Shown in pieces: positions 9,482-18,182 of a stretch of 64,000 nucleotides of DNA. Positions within the stretch are counted from its first letter, which is position 1. Each line of letters starts with the position of its first letter. The notes below the pieces were generated by a model. That model made no database searches. It worked only from the letters and a program-made list of their open reading frames with translations, and had not been told where the DNA came from. Origin of the DNA: Campylobacter concisus (lineage in GTDB: Bacteria > Campylobacterota > Campylobacteria > Campylobacterales > Campylobacteraceae); the NCBI RefSeq assembly GCF_001891085.1, contig NZ_JXUP01000005.1, positions 1-64,000 on the forward strand, read 5' to 3'. The position numbers and the translations under genes are program-made.

Positions 9482-10282
9482 CTATTTTTCGAGCGAATTT
9501 TTAAAAGCTAGCTGAAAGCTATCTGTGCTAAAAGGCTGCTTTAATACCGTGACATGATTTGGCAGATCGTTAGCCGACTCATCGTTTTTGCAAATGGCTA
9601 CAATACGAAAATTCTTAATATTTTTAAACTCAAGTATATCTTCTAGCATTGCTTCATTTTTTAAAATTTTACTATCAATAAAAATAACAAATGGGGTAAA
9701 AATAGAATCTTTTATATGTCTCATTAGATTGCTAAGGTCGTTTTTGCCGATAACCTTTAGACCTAAAAAATTTATCTGAGCACTAATGGTGTCAAATAAA
9801 GCATCGTCATCGCAAGCGACTAAGATATTTGTATTTGTTTGATTTTTGATATTTATTTGTCTTTGGATGGCTCTATCGCCCGTTAGTGCCGCGCTAAAAG
9901 ATATTAAAAATTCTCCATCATTATGAGAGATCATAGATTCATTTGCTTTTTTTAGATAGTCATTTATCTTGCTAAGATAGTAATGACTTGGTCTCATTAC
10001 GCTATGGCTAGATTTTATTTTAATGTCAAAATGTACAGATTTGGGACTATAGTTTTTGAGTTGAAAGAGAATGTAAATGTCTGCATATTCGGTAGAGTAA
10101 AGGAAAAATTTGCAAATATTTTCAAGTATTTTTATGAGATTTGTAGCATCAAATTTCAAAAACCTTGGATAACTTGGATCGTAGCTAAAAATGATAGAAT
10201 TTTTAGTATCTTGTGCGTCTTGGTATATGGCACTAAGAAAAATTTCCATTCTGTTTATGATATCGATAGGTTTATCTTTCAT
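9482..10282 (-). CDS. degenerate HATPase-like/receiver domain protein
   Basis: A 266-residue protein I do not recognise as a named gene. Residues 150-266 look like a response-regulator receiver: acidic DDD at 158-160, a strand ending in D203 (VIFIDSK), and K248-Q-P-F as the conserved Lys-Pro. Residues 40-130 resemble a histidine-kinase ATPase domain, with ILENICKF at the N-box position but without recognisable G boxes. There is no dimerisation/phosphoacceptor His domain and no membrane segment. It overlaps queA by 4 bp at the end of the tat-queA operon. It may be a non-catalytic signalling adaptor. Confidence 0.6.
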   Translation of the reverse strand: MKDKPIDIINRMEIFLSAIYQDAQDTKNSIIFSYDPSYPRFLKFDATNLIKILENICKFFLYSTEYADIYILFQLKNYSPKSVHFDIKIKSSHSVMRPSHYYLSKINDYLKKANESMISHNDGEFLISFSAALTGDRAIQRQINIKNQTNTNILVACDDDALFDTISAQINFLGLKVIGKNDLSNLMRHIKDSIFTPFVIFIDSKILKNEAMLEDILEFKNIKNFRIVAICKNDESANDLPNHVTVLKQPFSTDSFQLAFKNSLEK

Positions 10283-11301
10283 ATTATCAACATCCCATCG
10301 CCGTATGAGTAAAATCTATACTTTTCATCAACTGCCGTTTTATAAATTCTTATCGTCTCTTCAAGCCCTATGAAGCTAGTAACTAGCATTATTAGAGTTG
10401 ATTTTGGTAGATGAAAATTTGTAAGAAGGTAGTTTTGCCTGATAGGCTTATTATTTAGGTTTAAAAATAACTTGCAAAAGCCGCTTACTTGCTTACTTCT
10501 TGCAAATTCTTCAACACATCTAGTAACCGTCGTACCAACGCCAAGGATTGGTTTACTAGAATTTATAATCTCTTGAGCTTGCTCGCTTAGCTCGTAAAAT
10601 TCTGAGTGCATTTTGTGGTCATTTATATTTTGGCACTCCACGCCTTTAAATGTCCCAGCGCCAACGTGAAGCGTAATGTAGGCGACTTCATGCTTTGCTT
10701 TTATCTGCTCTAGCATTTGTTCGCTTATGTGAAGGCTAGCTGTCGGAGCTGCCACTGCACCACTATTTTTGGCAAATATGCTTTGATACCAGCTCTCATC
10801 ATCCTTTGTATCAGCCCTTTTAATGTATGGCGGAAGCGGTACGTGACCGATCTTTTCAAGCTCACTAAAAAGGTGAACATTATCAAGCAAAACGCCATTT
10901 CGCGTAAAATTTACCACCCTTGTGCCATCGTCATTTAGCTCAAGCACATTTACTTTTAGATTATCAGGAAAATTTAAAACGCTACCAGAGCTTACTTTGC
11001 CTCTTATATAGACGCTAAATTTATTCTCGCCTATGGGCTGATTTAGCATCACTTCGCAAGCCCCGCCGCTTTCTTTTTGTCCTAAAATGCGAGCTTTGAT
11101 AACTTTTGTGTTATTAAAAATAACTGCAGCATCATCTGGAATAAGGCTGGAGAGATCTTTAAATTTGTAGTGTTTTATCTCTTTTGTATTTTTAAAATAG
11201 ACAAGCAATCTTGCCTCTTCTTTTGGCAAAATTGGCTCTTTCGCGATGAGCTCTTCTGGTAAAAAATAATCATAACTTGAGACGTCGTTTATATTACTCA
11301 T
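10279..11301 (-). CDS. queA: S-adenosylmethionine:tRNA ribosyltransferase-isomerase
   Basis: A 340-residue QueA of normal length. It transfers and isomerises the ribosyl moiety of SAM onto 7-aminomethyl-7-deazaguanine in tRNA, giving epoxyqueuosine. Family hallmarks are the N-terminal YDYFLPEELIAKEP, AVIFNNTKVIKARI, and HVGAGTFKGV. It starts inside the tatC 3' end (8-bp overlap), and its stop overlaps the next gene, so the block is translationally coupled. Confidence 0.97.
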   Translation of the reverse strand: MSNINDVSSYDYFLPEELIAKEPILPKEEARLLVYFKNTKEIKHYKFKDLSSLIPDDAAVIFNNTKVIKARILGQKESGGACEVMLNQPIGENKFSVYIRGKVSSGSVLNFPDNLKVNVLELNDDGTRVVNFTRNGVLLDNVHLFSELEKIGHVPLPPYIKRADTKDDESWYQSIFAKNSGAVAAPTASLHISEQMLEQIKAKHEVAYITLHVGAGTFKGVECQNINDHKMHSEFYELSEQAQEIINSSKPILGVGTTVTRCVEEFARSKQVSGFCKLFLNLNNKPIRQNYLLTNFHLPKSTLIMLVTSFIGLEETIRIYKTAVDEKYRFYSYGDGMLII

Positions 11302-12052
11302 CGCTTGCTACGTCGCTGTCTTGTTCTTCTTTTTCGTCTTCATTGTCGCTCTTGTTAGCTCTTTTAGCGACGATTATTGAAATTCCATAAAGTCCGATGA
11401 GTGGTAGTGCCATTAAGACTTGACTTATTACATCAGGTGGTGTAACGATGGCTGCAAAGATAAAGATGATAACAACAGCGTATCTGAAGTAATCTTTTAG
11501 CATCTTGTCATCGACAAGTCCGATCTTTGCTAAGAAAAATGTAATGACTGGTAGCTCAAATGAAATTCCAAAGCCAATCAGTAGTTTTGCAAAAAAGCCA
11601 ACATACTCGCCAATGCTTGGTAAAGCCGTAAAGAGCTGGCCACCAAAATTTACCAAAAATGCAAAGCCAAGTGGGATGACCACGTAGTAACAAAACGCCG
11701 CCCCGCACGCAAACATAAATGAAGCTGAGATGACAAATGGGATCACATATTTTTTTTCATTGTCATAAAGTCCAGGGGCGACAAATAGCCAAAACTGCCA
11801 AAAAATGATAGGTAGCGCGATCACGACACCAGCAAAAAATGCAACCTTCATCGCTGTAAAAAATGGCTCTTGAATTTGAGTAAATATGATATTTGAGCCA
11901 GCTGGCAATACCTGTTTTAGCGGTTCGCTCATCCATGCAAGCAATGGATTCCAAAACGTAAAGCAGATGCCAAAACAGACAAAAACGCTTACTATACTTA
12001 TAAAAAGTCTCTTTCTAAGTTCGATTAAATGGGGTCTTAGCTCTTCAAACAT
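11294..12052 (-). CDS. tatC: twin-arginine translocase subunit TatC
   Basis: A 252-residue inner-membrane protein with six predicted membrane segments. The N-terminal MFEELRPHLIELRKRLF motif binds twin-arginine signal peptides. The middle FWQFWLFVAPGLYDNEKK loop and the Glu in FGISFELPV are family-conserved. The C-terminus is strongly acidic. Its start shares a base with the tatB stop. TatA is not in this window. A likely substrate encoded here is the transglutaminase-like protein at 38546-39625. Confidence 0.97.
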   Translation of the reverse strand: MFEELRPHLIELRKRLFISIVSVFVCFGICFTFWNPLLAWMSEPLKQVLPAGSNIIFTQIQEPFFTAMKVAFFAGVVIALPIIFWQFWLFVAPGLYDNEKKYVIPFVISASFMFACGAAFCYYVVIPLGFAFLVNFGGQLFTALPSIGEYVGFFAKLLIGFGISFELPVITFFLAKIGLVDDKMLKDYFRYAVVIIFIFAAIVTPPDVISQVLMALPLIGLYGISIIVAKRANKSDNEDEKEEQDSDVASDE

Positions 12053-12450
12053 TACGCCTCTTTTTTATCGTTTAAGATCGCATCTTTAACTAAATTTGTT
12101 GGATTTTGTATATTTTCTACCGTTTTTTTCGTATCGCTTACGACGTTTTGTATGCTTTCAGTGATGTCACTTGCGCTTTTCTTGATCTCGTCAAGCTCTT
12201 CAAAAGTAAGCTTTTTGCGCACACTTTGCGTACTTTTAGTTATGCTTTCTTTATATTTTTGGGCATCTTCTTTTAGCTCAGCTATCTTCATTTCTTGATC
12301 AAATGTTGATTTTGCGTCGTTTATGCCTTTTTTAAACATTTTTAGAAATTTTGCAATCTGAACCATCGCACTTGGCAGCTTGTCAGGACCTAAAACTAAC
12401 ACTGCAATAATGGCGATAACTAAGATTTCAGAAAAACTCATTCCAAACAT
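12052..12450 (-). CDS. tatB: twin-arginine translocase subunit TatB
   Basis: A 132-residue TatB: MFGMSFSEILVIAIIAVLVLGP gives one N-terminal membrane helix ending in the family Gly-Pro hinge. An amphipathic helix (about 25-50) and a long charged cytoplasmic tail follow. TatB with TatC forms the receptor complex for folded Tat substrates. The length favours TatB over TatA, which is usually under 90 residues. It is the first tat gene of the pair and overlaps tatC by 1 bp. Confidence 0.92.
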   Translation of the reverse strand: MFGMSFSEILVIAIIAVLVLGPDKLPSAMVQIAKFLKMFKKGINDAKSTFDQEMKIAELKEDAQKYKESITKSTQSVRKKLTFEELDEIKKSASDITESIQNVVSDTKKTVENIQNPTNLVKDAILNDKKEA

Positions 12451-12517
12451 TTTTGCCTCTATTAAATTTTATTTAAGCTTTGTATTTTATCTTGACTTTG
12501 CTCAAAATTTTATAAAT

Positions 12518-13564
12518 TTAGCCTTCGATAAAGAGTGCGATCTCGTCGCTTAGTAAGAAATTTGGATTGTAAAATTTGCCATTTTTAAAGAGCAGTTTTT
12601 CATTTTCTACAAGCAGATTTGCTCTTTTTTTATGAGCCTCACTTAATCGTCCAGCCTCCACGCCAACTATGCTTCTAAGCCCTAAAAATATATGCTCTCT
12701 TACTAGCTCACTCTCGTTTAAAATTTCTTTTTCTCTGTAAGTTGGCTGCAAGATGTAGGCATTGATGCTATTTTTGGCGTAGTATCTCGTGCCATCCACG
12801 AAGCCCACGCTAAAAGCGCCCACGCCAAGGTAGTTTTTGCCCTGCCAGTAGCCAAGATTGTGCTTGCAAATTTGCCCAAAATTTGAAATTTCATACTGCA
12901 CAAAGCCAGCTCTCCCAACCTGCTCTATCATAAATTTAGCCAAAGTGTCGCTATCTTTTTTATAACTTTTTTTACCAGCAAATGGGGTGTTTTCTTCAAG
13001 AGTGAGCGAGTAGGCGCTTAGATGCGTGATAGCAAGACTTTTTAAATTTTCAACCTCAGCCAAAAGGCGCTTTTTGGTATCAAATTTAGTGTCATAGATG
13101 AGATCTAAATTTATGCTCTTAAAGCCAGCTTTTCCAGCATTTTCTACAGCTTTAAAAATTTGCTCCTTGCTGTGAATGCGACCAAGAAATTTAAGCTTAT
13201 CTTCAAAAAAACTTTGAGCGCCAAAGCTTATACGATTTGCACCTAAATTTTTTACATGCTTTAGCCAAGCAAAGCTTGCTGAGTTTGGATTTGCCTCGAG
13301 AGTGATCTCAGTTGTTGGAGTGCAAAGAGGAGCTAAAATGCTAAAAATTTCATCATAAAGCTTAGCATTTACCGCACTTGGTGTGCCGCCACCAAAAAAG
13401 ATAGTAGAAATTTCTTTTACATTTTGGCTTTTTAGCTGAAAATTTAGATCAAGAACTAGTGCTTGAAAATAAGCGCTGGCCTTGTTAAATTCGTCATCAC
13501 TTGAGCCAAAAGCACAATAAGGACACTTGCTTTCGCAAAATGGCATATGGATATAAACTTGCAA
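12518..13564 (-). CDS. hemW: radical SAM heme chaperone HemW
   Basis: A 348-residue radical SAM protein with the cluster motif C10-x3-C14-x2-C17 (CESKCPYC), followed by FFGGGTPS and ITLEANP. Length and start match HemW, a heme-binding chaperone often misannotated as coproporphyrinogen dehydrogenase. True HemN is longer and has extra cysteine near the motif. The start is TTG with AGAGAG before it. It lies 67 bp upstream of tatB and may share its transcript. Confidence 0.88.
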   Translation of the reverse strand: MQVYIHMPFCESKCPYCAFGSSDDEFNKASAYFQALVLDLNFQLKSQNVKEISTIFFGGGTPSAVNAKLYDEIFSILAPLCTPTTEITLEANPNSASFAWLKHVKNLGANRISFGAQSFFEDKLKFLGRIHSKEQIFKAVENAGKAGFKSINLDLIYDTKFDTKKRLLAEVENLKSLAITHLSAYSLTLEENTPFAGKKSYKKDSDTLAKFMIEQVGRAGFVQYEISNFGQICKHNLGYWQGKNYLGVGAFSVGFVDGTRYYAKNSINAYILQPTYREKEILNESELVREHIFLGLRSIVGVEAGRLSEAHKKRANLLVENEKLLFKNGKFYNPNFLLSDEIALFIEG

Positions 13565-13617
13565 ATTTCTCTCTTTTAAATTTTGAGGATTATAAGAAAT
13601 TTGGCATTTATAGTAGT

Positions 13618-14502
13618 TTAAAAGTAGCTTTTGGTCTTTAAGAGTTTGCTTGGCAAAAAGCCAAAATTTATCTTAAAAATTTTTGCAAAATGTGCAGTAT
13701 TTGCGTAACCTATGATATTTGCAGCTTCTTTTATGCTGATATCATTTTGCTCCAAAAGAGTAAAAGCGAGCTTTAGACGCTCTTTTGCTAAGAGCTGGTA
13801 GATCGTATCTTTGAAAAATAGCTTAAAATTTTTCTTTAGCCAAAAGTCATTTGTGCCACAAAGATGAGCTAGCTCTTTGATGCTTGGAGGATTTTGCATA
13901 CGACTTAACAAGATCATTTTAGCTTTTAAAAGAGTCTTTTCTTCATCTCTGCTAAGTGAAAATTCGCTCTCTTTTTGTATTTTACTTTTATAAATAAGCT
14001 CTAAAATTTTCGACTCGGTAAAAATTTCCCTCATCGCGCCTTCATATAAATTTGTCGTATCAAGTTCATTCAAAACGCAAATTTGAGCTAAATCTTTTTT
14101 GTATTTTAAAAGCTCAAATTTATCATCAAATCTAAGCCCAGCAAATATCTCAAGCTTATTTGCATAGCTTTCGTCAAAAAGTAGTGTTTTAGTCTTATAA
14201 AATTTATTTTGATACTCAAAGACACCTTTAAAATCGTCATTAACAAGCCCAATGCCAAATTCATCTTTGTTTAAGATATACTCTTTTTTATCAAGCTTAA
14301 AGCAAAGATCGTTTTTATCCTCATTAAACATTAAAAATAGATATTTTTTAGACTTGTGACGATCTATTTTTATCCTGCCGTTACATAAAATTTCACTTTT
14401 TAGATAGCTAATACCACTGCTTTGCTTGAAAAACTCTACGCTTATTTGTTTTTCCTTTTGAGATATCTTTCTCGTTCCATATTTTTTGTCTAAATTTATC
14501 AT
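13618..14502 (-). CDS. AraC-family transcriptional regulator
   Basis: A 294-residue regulator. The C-terminal AraC double helix-turn-helix (about residues 195-290) is clear from PSIKELAHLCGTNDFWLKKNFK and DISIKEAANIIGYANTAHFAKIFK, ending in the typical FGFLPSKL. The N-terminal half is a divergent sensing domain as in PchR-like siderophore regulators. I chose the ATG at 14502 because GAGGGA precedes it; a TTG four codons upstream lies within that site. It is divergent from the TonB receptor, with the Fur-box region between them, so it probably controls the receptor. The ligand is unknown. Confidence 0.85.
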   Translation of the reverse strand: MINLDKKYGTRKISQKEKQISVEFFKQSSGISYLKSEILCNGRIKIDRHKSKKYLFLMFNEDKNDLCFKLDKKEYILNKDEFGIGLVNDDFKGVFEYQNKFYKTKTLLFDESYANKLEIFAGLRFDDKFELLKYKKDLAQICVLNELDTTNLYEGAMREIFTESKILELIYKSKIQKESEFSLSRDEEKTLLKAKMILLSRMQNPPSIKELAHLCGTNDFWLKKNFKLFFKDTIYQLLAKERLKLAFTLLEQNDISIKEAANIIGYANTAHFAKIFKINFGFLPSKLLKTKSYF

Positions 14503-14546
14503 TTTATCCCTCAAGCGTTAAATTTAATCCCTTTAGCGTTACGTAT

Positions 14547-14565
14547 GATATTGATAACGATTATT
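14547..14565 (+). promoter_or_regulatory. Fur box
   Basis: GATATTGATAACGATTATT matches the 19-bp Fur consensus GATAATGATAATCATTATC at 15 positions. It sits in the 106-bp divergent region between the AraC-type regulator and the TonB-dependent receptor, about 45 bp before the receptor start. It predicts iron repression of one or both genes. Confidence 0.8.
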
Positions 14566-14608
14566 TAATTTTAGTAAAATGTGCATTAAATTTTTATAAG
14601 GAGTTTTT

Positions 14609-16555
14609 GTGAAAAGTGCATTAAAAATTTCTATTTGTGCGGCAATTTTTATAAATTTACCGCTTTTTGCAAATGAAGATAAGGTTCTACCAGAAGTTAA
14701 AGTAGTGAGTGCAACAGGGTTTGAGCAAAATATCAAAGACGCACCAGCAACGCTTAGCGTTATAACCAAAGAGGCATTAGAAAAGAAAAATCACAAAGAT
14801 ATCGAGAGCATGACCAAAGATATCCCAAGTCTTTTTGGAGCAACTCTTGGGGCAGCAAATAGACGAGGAATTTCTATTCGAGGTCTTTCTCAAAGACATA
14901 CAAAAATTTTAGTAAATGGTATGCCAGTACCAGGCGATAACGCCTATAAAGGGCTTAGAAGCGTTGGAGGCTCATATAGTTTTATTCCGCCAGCAAGTGC
15001 GATAAGCCGTATCGAAGTGATACGTGGACCTATGAGCTCACTTTATGGAAGTGACGCGTTAGGCGGAGTTATAAATATCATTACAGATGAGTTTAGCAAT
15101 GAATTTGGTGCAAATCTTGGCTCAAGCTATAAATTTGCTAGAAATAAAAATATAAGCGGTGAGTTTTACAATAGCCTTTATTTGCACTCTGGACTAATTG
15201 ACGATGTTTTAAGTGTTTCTGTTTATGGTAAAAATTTAAATAAATCAGAAGATAAAATTTCTTATGCAAATAGAGAGCAAAAGGATAGAAATTTTGGTGC
15301 GAAGCTATTTTTAAAGCCAAATGAAAATAATGATCTTACGCTTGAGCTTGCAAGAAGCGATGTGAAATATAAAAGAACTAAAGGCAAAACACTATCAACT
15401 GGTACCAACTCAGTTGCTAGTGAGAGGATAAAGGGCGATGTGATAAATTTAAGCCACGAAGCAAGGCTTGATAATATCTTGCTTCAAAGCTATTTATCTT
15501 ATGGCAAGATAAAAGAGATAGCACAACAAAATTTGACACTAAAGACTCTAAATTTTGATACAAAAGGCTCATATTTTACTGATAATAACGCCTTTACTTT
15601 AGGCCTAAATGCTAAAAAAGAAAAGCTAGATGAAAAGGCGACCACGGCGGACGCTGCGAATGTAAAGAGGTATGATTATTCGGTCTATACTGAAGATGAT
15701 TATCGCCTTATAAAAGACTTCATTTTAAGCACAGGTATTCGCTATAACTACGATGAGAACTATGGCTCGCACGTTTCACCAAGAATTTATGGTATCTATA
15801 ACTTAAATGATTTTTTTGCCCTAAAAGGCGGAGTTAGCACAGGTTATGCGACACCTGATATCAAGCAGCGCACGCAAGATCTTGCTTTGCCATTTGCTGG
15901 AGGACGTGGAGCACAGCTTGGAAGAAGTGCTCTTAAGCCAGAGACAAGCGTAAGTTATGAATTTGGTGGCGTTTATAATAACAATGAAGGTTTTGAAACA
16001 TCTTTAACTGGCTTTTACACAAGTTTTAAAGATATGCTAAGTTATAGGCCTATCTGCTCAAGAGGTAGTGTTTGCAGACATAAAGGCAAAATTTATCCAA
16101 ATGGTATTTGGGAGAGTATAAATATCGGTAAAGCTGAAATTTATGGAGTTGAGCTAACAAATGAGTGGCAGGTGACAAATGCTCTTAGACTAAATCAAAG
16201 CTATGTTTATACAAAATCAAAACAAAAAGATGGCTCAGAAGTTGGCAAAAGCTTAAACAACTATCCGCTTCATACATTTAAATTTGGAGCGAACTACGAG
16301 CTAAATAGATGGCTAAATTTCTGGTCACAGATAAATTATTATGGTAGAACTAAAAACTCATTTAGCTATGCTGATGATATGAGAGCTTACGTTATCGCAG
16401 ATCTTGGCATAAACTACAATGTAACTAAAAATTTCAGCCTAAACTTAAGCGTTTATAATCTATTTAACGAGTTTTTTACGACAAGATCAGGCAGATATGA
16501 TGTTTTGATAGTTGATGGACAAAAGATCGAACTTGGCTTTAATTTGAAGTTTTAA
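14609..16555 (+). CDS. TonB-dependent outer membrane receptor (ferric siderophore type)
   Basis: A 648-residue receptor. It has a signal peptide (1-21, ending LPLFA), a TonB-box-like LPEVKVVSATG, and a plug domain to about residue 150 (DIESMTKDIPSL, RRGISIRGLSQRH, IEVIRGPMSSLYGSDALGGVIN). A 22-strand barrel follows, ending in a C-terminal aromatic (FNLKF). It resembles FepA/CirA/CfrA receptors, but the substrate cannot be named. The start is GTG with AAGGAG at 14598-14603. A Fur box lies upstream, and a PepSY membrane protein follows 1 bp after the stop, typical of an iron-uptake unit. Confidence 0.93.
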   Translation: MKSALKISICAAIFINLPLFANEDKVLPEVKVVSATGFEQNIKDAPATLSVITKEALEKKNHKDIESMTKDIPSLFGATLGAANRRGISIRGLSQRHTKILVNGMPVPGDNAYKGLRSVGGSYSFIPPASAISRIEVIRGPMSSLYGSDALGGVINIITDEFSNEFGANLGSSYKFARNKNISGEFYNSLYLHSGLIDDVLSVSVYGKNLNKSEDKISYANREQKDRNFGAKLFLKPNENNDLTLELARSDVKYKRTKGKTLSTGTNSVASERIKGDVINLSHEARLDNILLQSYLSYGKIKEIAQQNLTLKTLNFDTKGSYFTDNNAFTLGLNAKKEKLDEKATTADAANVKRYDYSVYTEDDYRLIKDFILSTGIRYNYDENYGSHVSPRIYGIYNLNDFFALKGGVSTGYATPDIKQRTQDLALPFAGGRGAQLGRSALKPETSVSYEFGGVYNNNEGFETSLTGFYTSFKDMLSYRPICSRGSVCRHKGKIYPNGIWESINIGKAEIYGVELTNEWQVTNALRLNQSYVYTKSKQKDGSEVGKSLNNYPLHTFKFGANYELNRWLNFWSQINYYGRTKNSFSYADDMRAYVIADLGINYNVTKNFSLNLSVYNLFNEFFTTRSGRYDVLIVDGQKIELGFNLKF

Positions 16556-16556
16556 A

Positions 16557-17654
16557 ATGTTTAAAATTTGGCGGAAATTTCACTTAATTTTAGCTCTTAT
16601 CTTTGCTTTGCCGCTTTTGATAATTTCAATTAGTGGAGCGATTATTTCGTATCACGATGAGATAATTGAAGCTTTTAGCAAAGATGAGATAGACATAGCA
16701 ACCAATAAAAGTGCTTTAAAAATAGATGAAATTTTAAAGGTCTTTAGTAAGACTTGGCCAAATTTTAACCTTAGTTATATAAAGATAAAAGGCGAGACAA
16801 ATAGAGCTTATGTGGTAAGTGGCACAAGCGAGAGTGGCGAGTTTAAGTCATTCTTTGTAGATCCTTATACGGGCGAGGTAGTCTCTGAAAATAGCGTGGA
16901 AAAATTTATAGGGCTAGCTTTAAATTTACATAAAAATCTAGGACTAGCTCTATTTAAAAATGAAAATTTATCTAAATTCGCAAGCGAGATAGTGGCGATT
17001 TCAACGCTTGCACTACTTGCGATTTTATTAACTGGAGCGTTTATACAATTTTGGAGATTTAGAAGCAAATTTATTAGCGCCTTTAAGCTAAATCTAAAGG
17101 CAAAGAAATTTGCATTTTTATATTCGTTGCACGGATTTTTGGGGCTTTATTTGGGAGCCATTTTGCTTATTATCTGTGTTAGCGGTCTATACTTTTCTTA
17201 TGAGAGTTTTGCTAAGGTTATAAATCAAATTTATGGCGAAGAGAAGGTCTTTAAAAAGCCAAATTTTACTAGCAAAAATGGTTTTAGCCTAAATGATGAG
17301 CAAAAGGTAGAAAATCTTAAAAAAGCTTATGAAATTTTTACTTTAAAATTTGGAAATGAGTTTGATGCTTTAAATTTTATCCTCAATAAAGACGGCGTAA
17401 AATTTATGATCTTTTACTTGCCAAAAGGTGCTAGTGAGAGTGATGGCGTTAGACTTGTAATCGATACGGCAAGTAGAGAAATTTTAAAAAACACCATGCC
17501 AAAATCTTTTGAAATTTATAAATTTATGCTTGATCTGCACGCTGGATATACATTTGGGGAGGCTGGAAAATTTATCTTTTTTATGGCTTCTTGTGGAGTT
17601 GGCGTGCTACTTTTTAGTGGCTATGTGATTTACTACAAACGTCGTAAAAAGTAG
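16557..17654 (+). CDS. PepSY-associated transmembrane protein
   Basis: A 365-residue inner-membrane protein of the PepSY/PiuB type. The N-terminal MFKIWRKFHLILALIFALPLL is the family opening, with further helices near 140-165, 190-215 and 335-355 and a basic tail. Periplasmic PepSY segments lie between the helices (VDPYTGEVV; VIDTASREIL). Members accompany ferric siderophore receptors and are proposed to reduce iron at the inner membrane. It starts 1 bp after the receptor stop, so it shares that Fur-controlled transcript. Confidence 0.87.
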   Translation: MFKIWRKFHLILALIFALPLLIISISGAIISYHDEIIEAFSKDEIDIATNKSALKIDEILKVFSKTWPNFNLSYIKIKGETNRAYVVSGTSESGEFKSFFVDPYTGEVVSENSVEKFIGLALNLHKNLGLALFKNENLSKFASEIVAISTLALLAILLTGAFIQFWRFRSKFISAFKLNLKAKKFAFLYSLHGFLGLYLGAILLIICVSGLYFSYESFAKVINQIYGEEKVFKKPNFTSKNGFSLNDEQKVENLKKAYEIFTLKFGNEFDALNFILNKDGVKFMIFYLPKGASESDGVRLVIDTASREILKNTMPKSFEIYKFMLDLHAGYTFGEAGKFIFFMASCGVGVLLFSGYVIYYKRRKK

Positions 17655-17717
17655 TCTTATTTATCTATCTCTTAACTCTTTTTAGTTATTATCCCAAATA
17701 AAATTTTTGGAAAAATC

Positions 17718-18182
17718 ATGCAAAAAAAATACAGACCAAATGTGGCAGCTGTTATTTTGTCTAGCTTGTATCCATTTAAATGTGAAATTTTGGTCGCAAA
17801 AAGGGTGGATATGGATGATATTTGGCAGTTTCCTCAAGGCGGAATAGACGAAGGTGAGAGTCCAAAGCAGGCCTTAAAAAGGGAGCTTAAAGAAGAGATC
17901 GGAACTGATAAAATCGATATCTTAGATGAGTATCCGCAGTGGCTAAGCTACGACTTTCCAGCAAACGCGGCAAAGAAATTTTATCCATTTGATGGACAGA
18001 CGCAAAAATATTTTTTGGTTAGACTTAAAAATGGTGCCAGCATAAATTTAAAGACAGAGCATCCAGAGTTTAGCGAGTATAAATTTGTAGATTTTGGTAG
18101 AAGTTTAGAGGGAATAAATCACTTTAAAAAGCCTATTTATGAAAAGGTTTTGAGTTATTTTAAAGAGAAAGGATATTTTTGA
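17718..18182 (+). CDS. rppH: RNA pyrophosphohydrolase
   Basis: A 154-residue Nudix hydrolase with the box beginning GGIDEGES (41-48) and ending RELKEEIG (55-62). The WQFPQGG context and the YRPNVAAVIL start are characteristic of RppH, which removes pyrophosphate from mRNA 5' ends to trigger decay. Length is normal. The stop overlaps the lysC start codon by one base (TGATG). Confidence 0.93.
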   Translation: MQKKYRPNVAAVILSSLYPFKCEILVAKRVDMDDIWQFPQGGIDEGESPKQALKRELKEEIGTDKIDILDEYPQWLSYDFPANAAKKFYPFDGQTQKYFLVRLKNGASINLKTEHPEFSEYKFVDFGRSLEGINHFKKPIYEKVLSYFKEKGYF

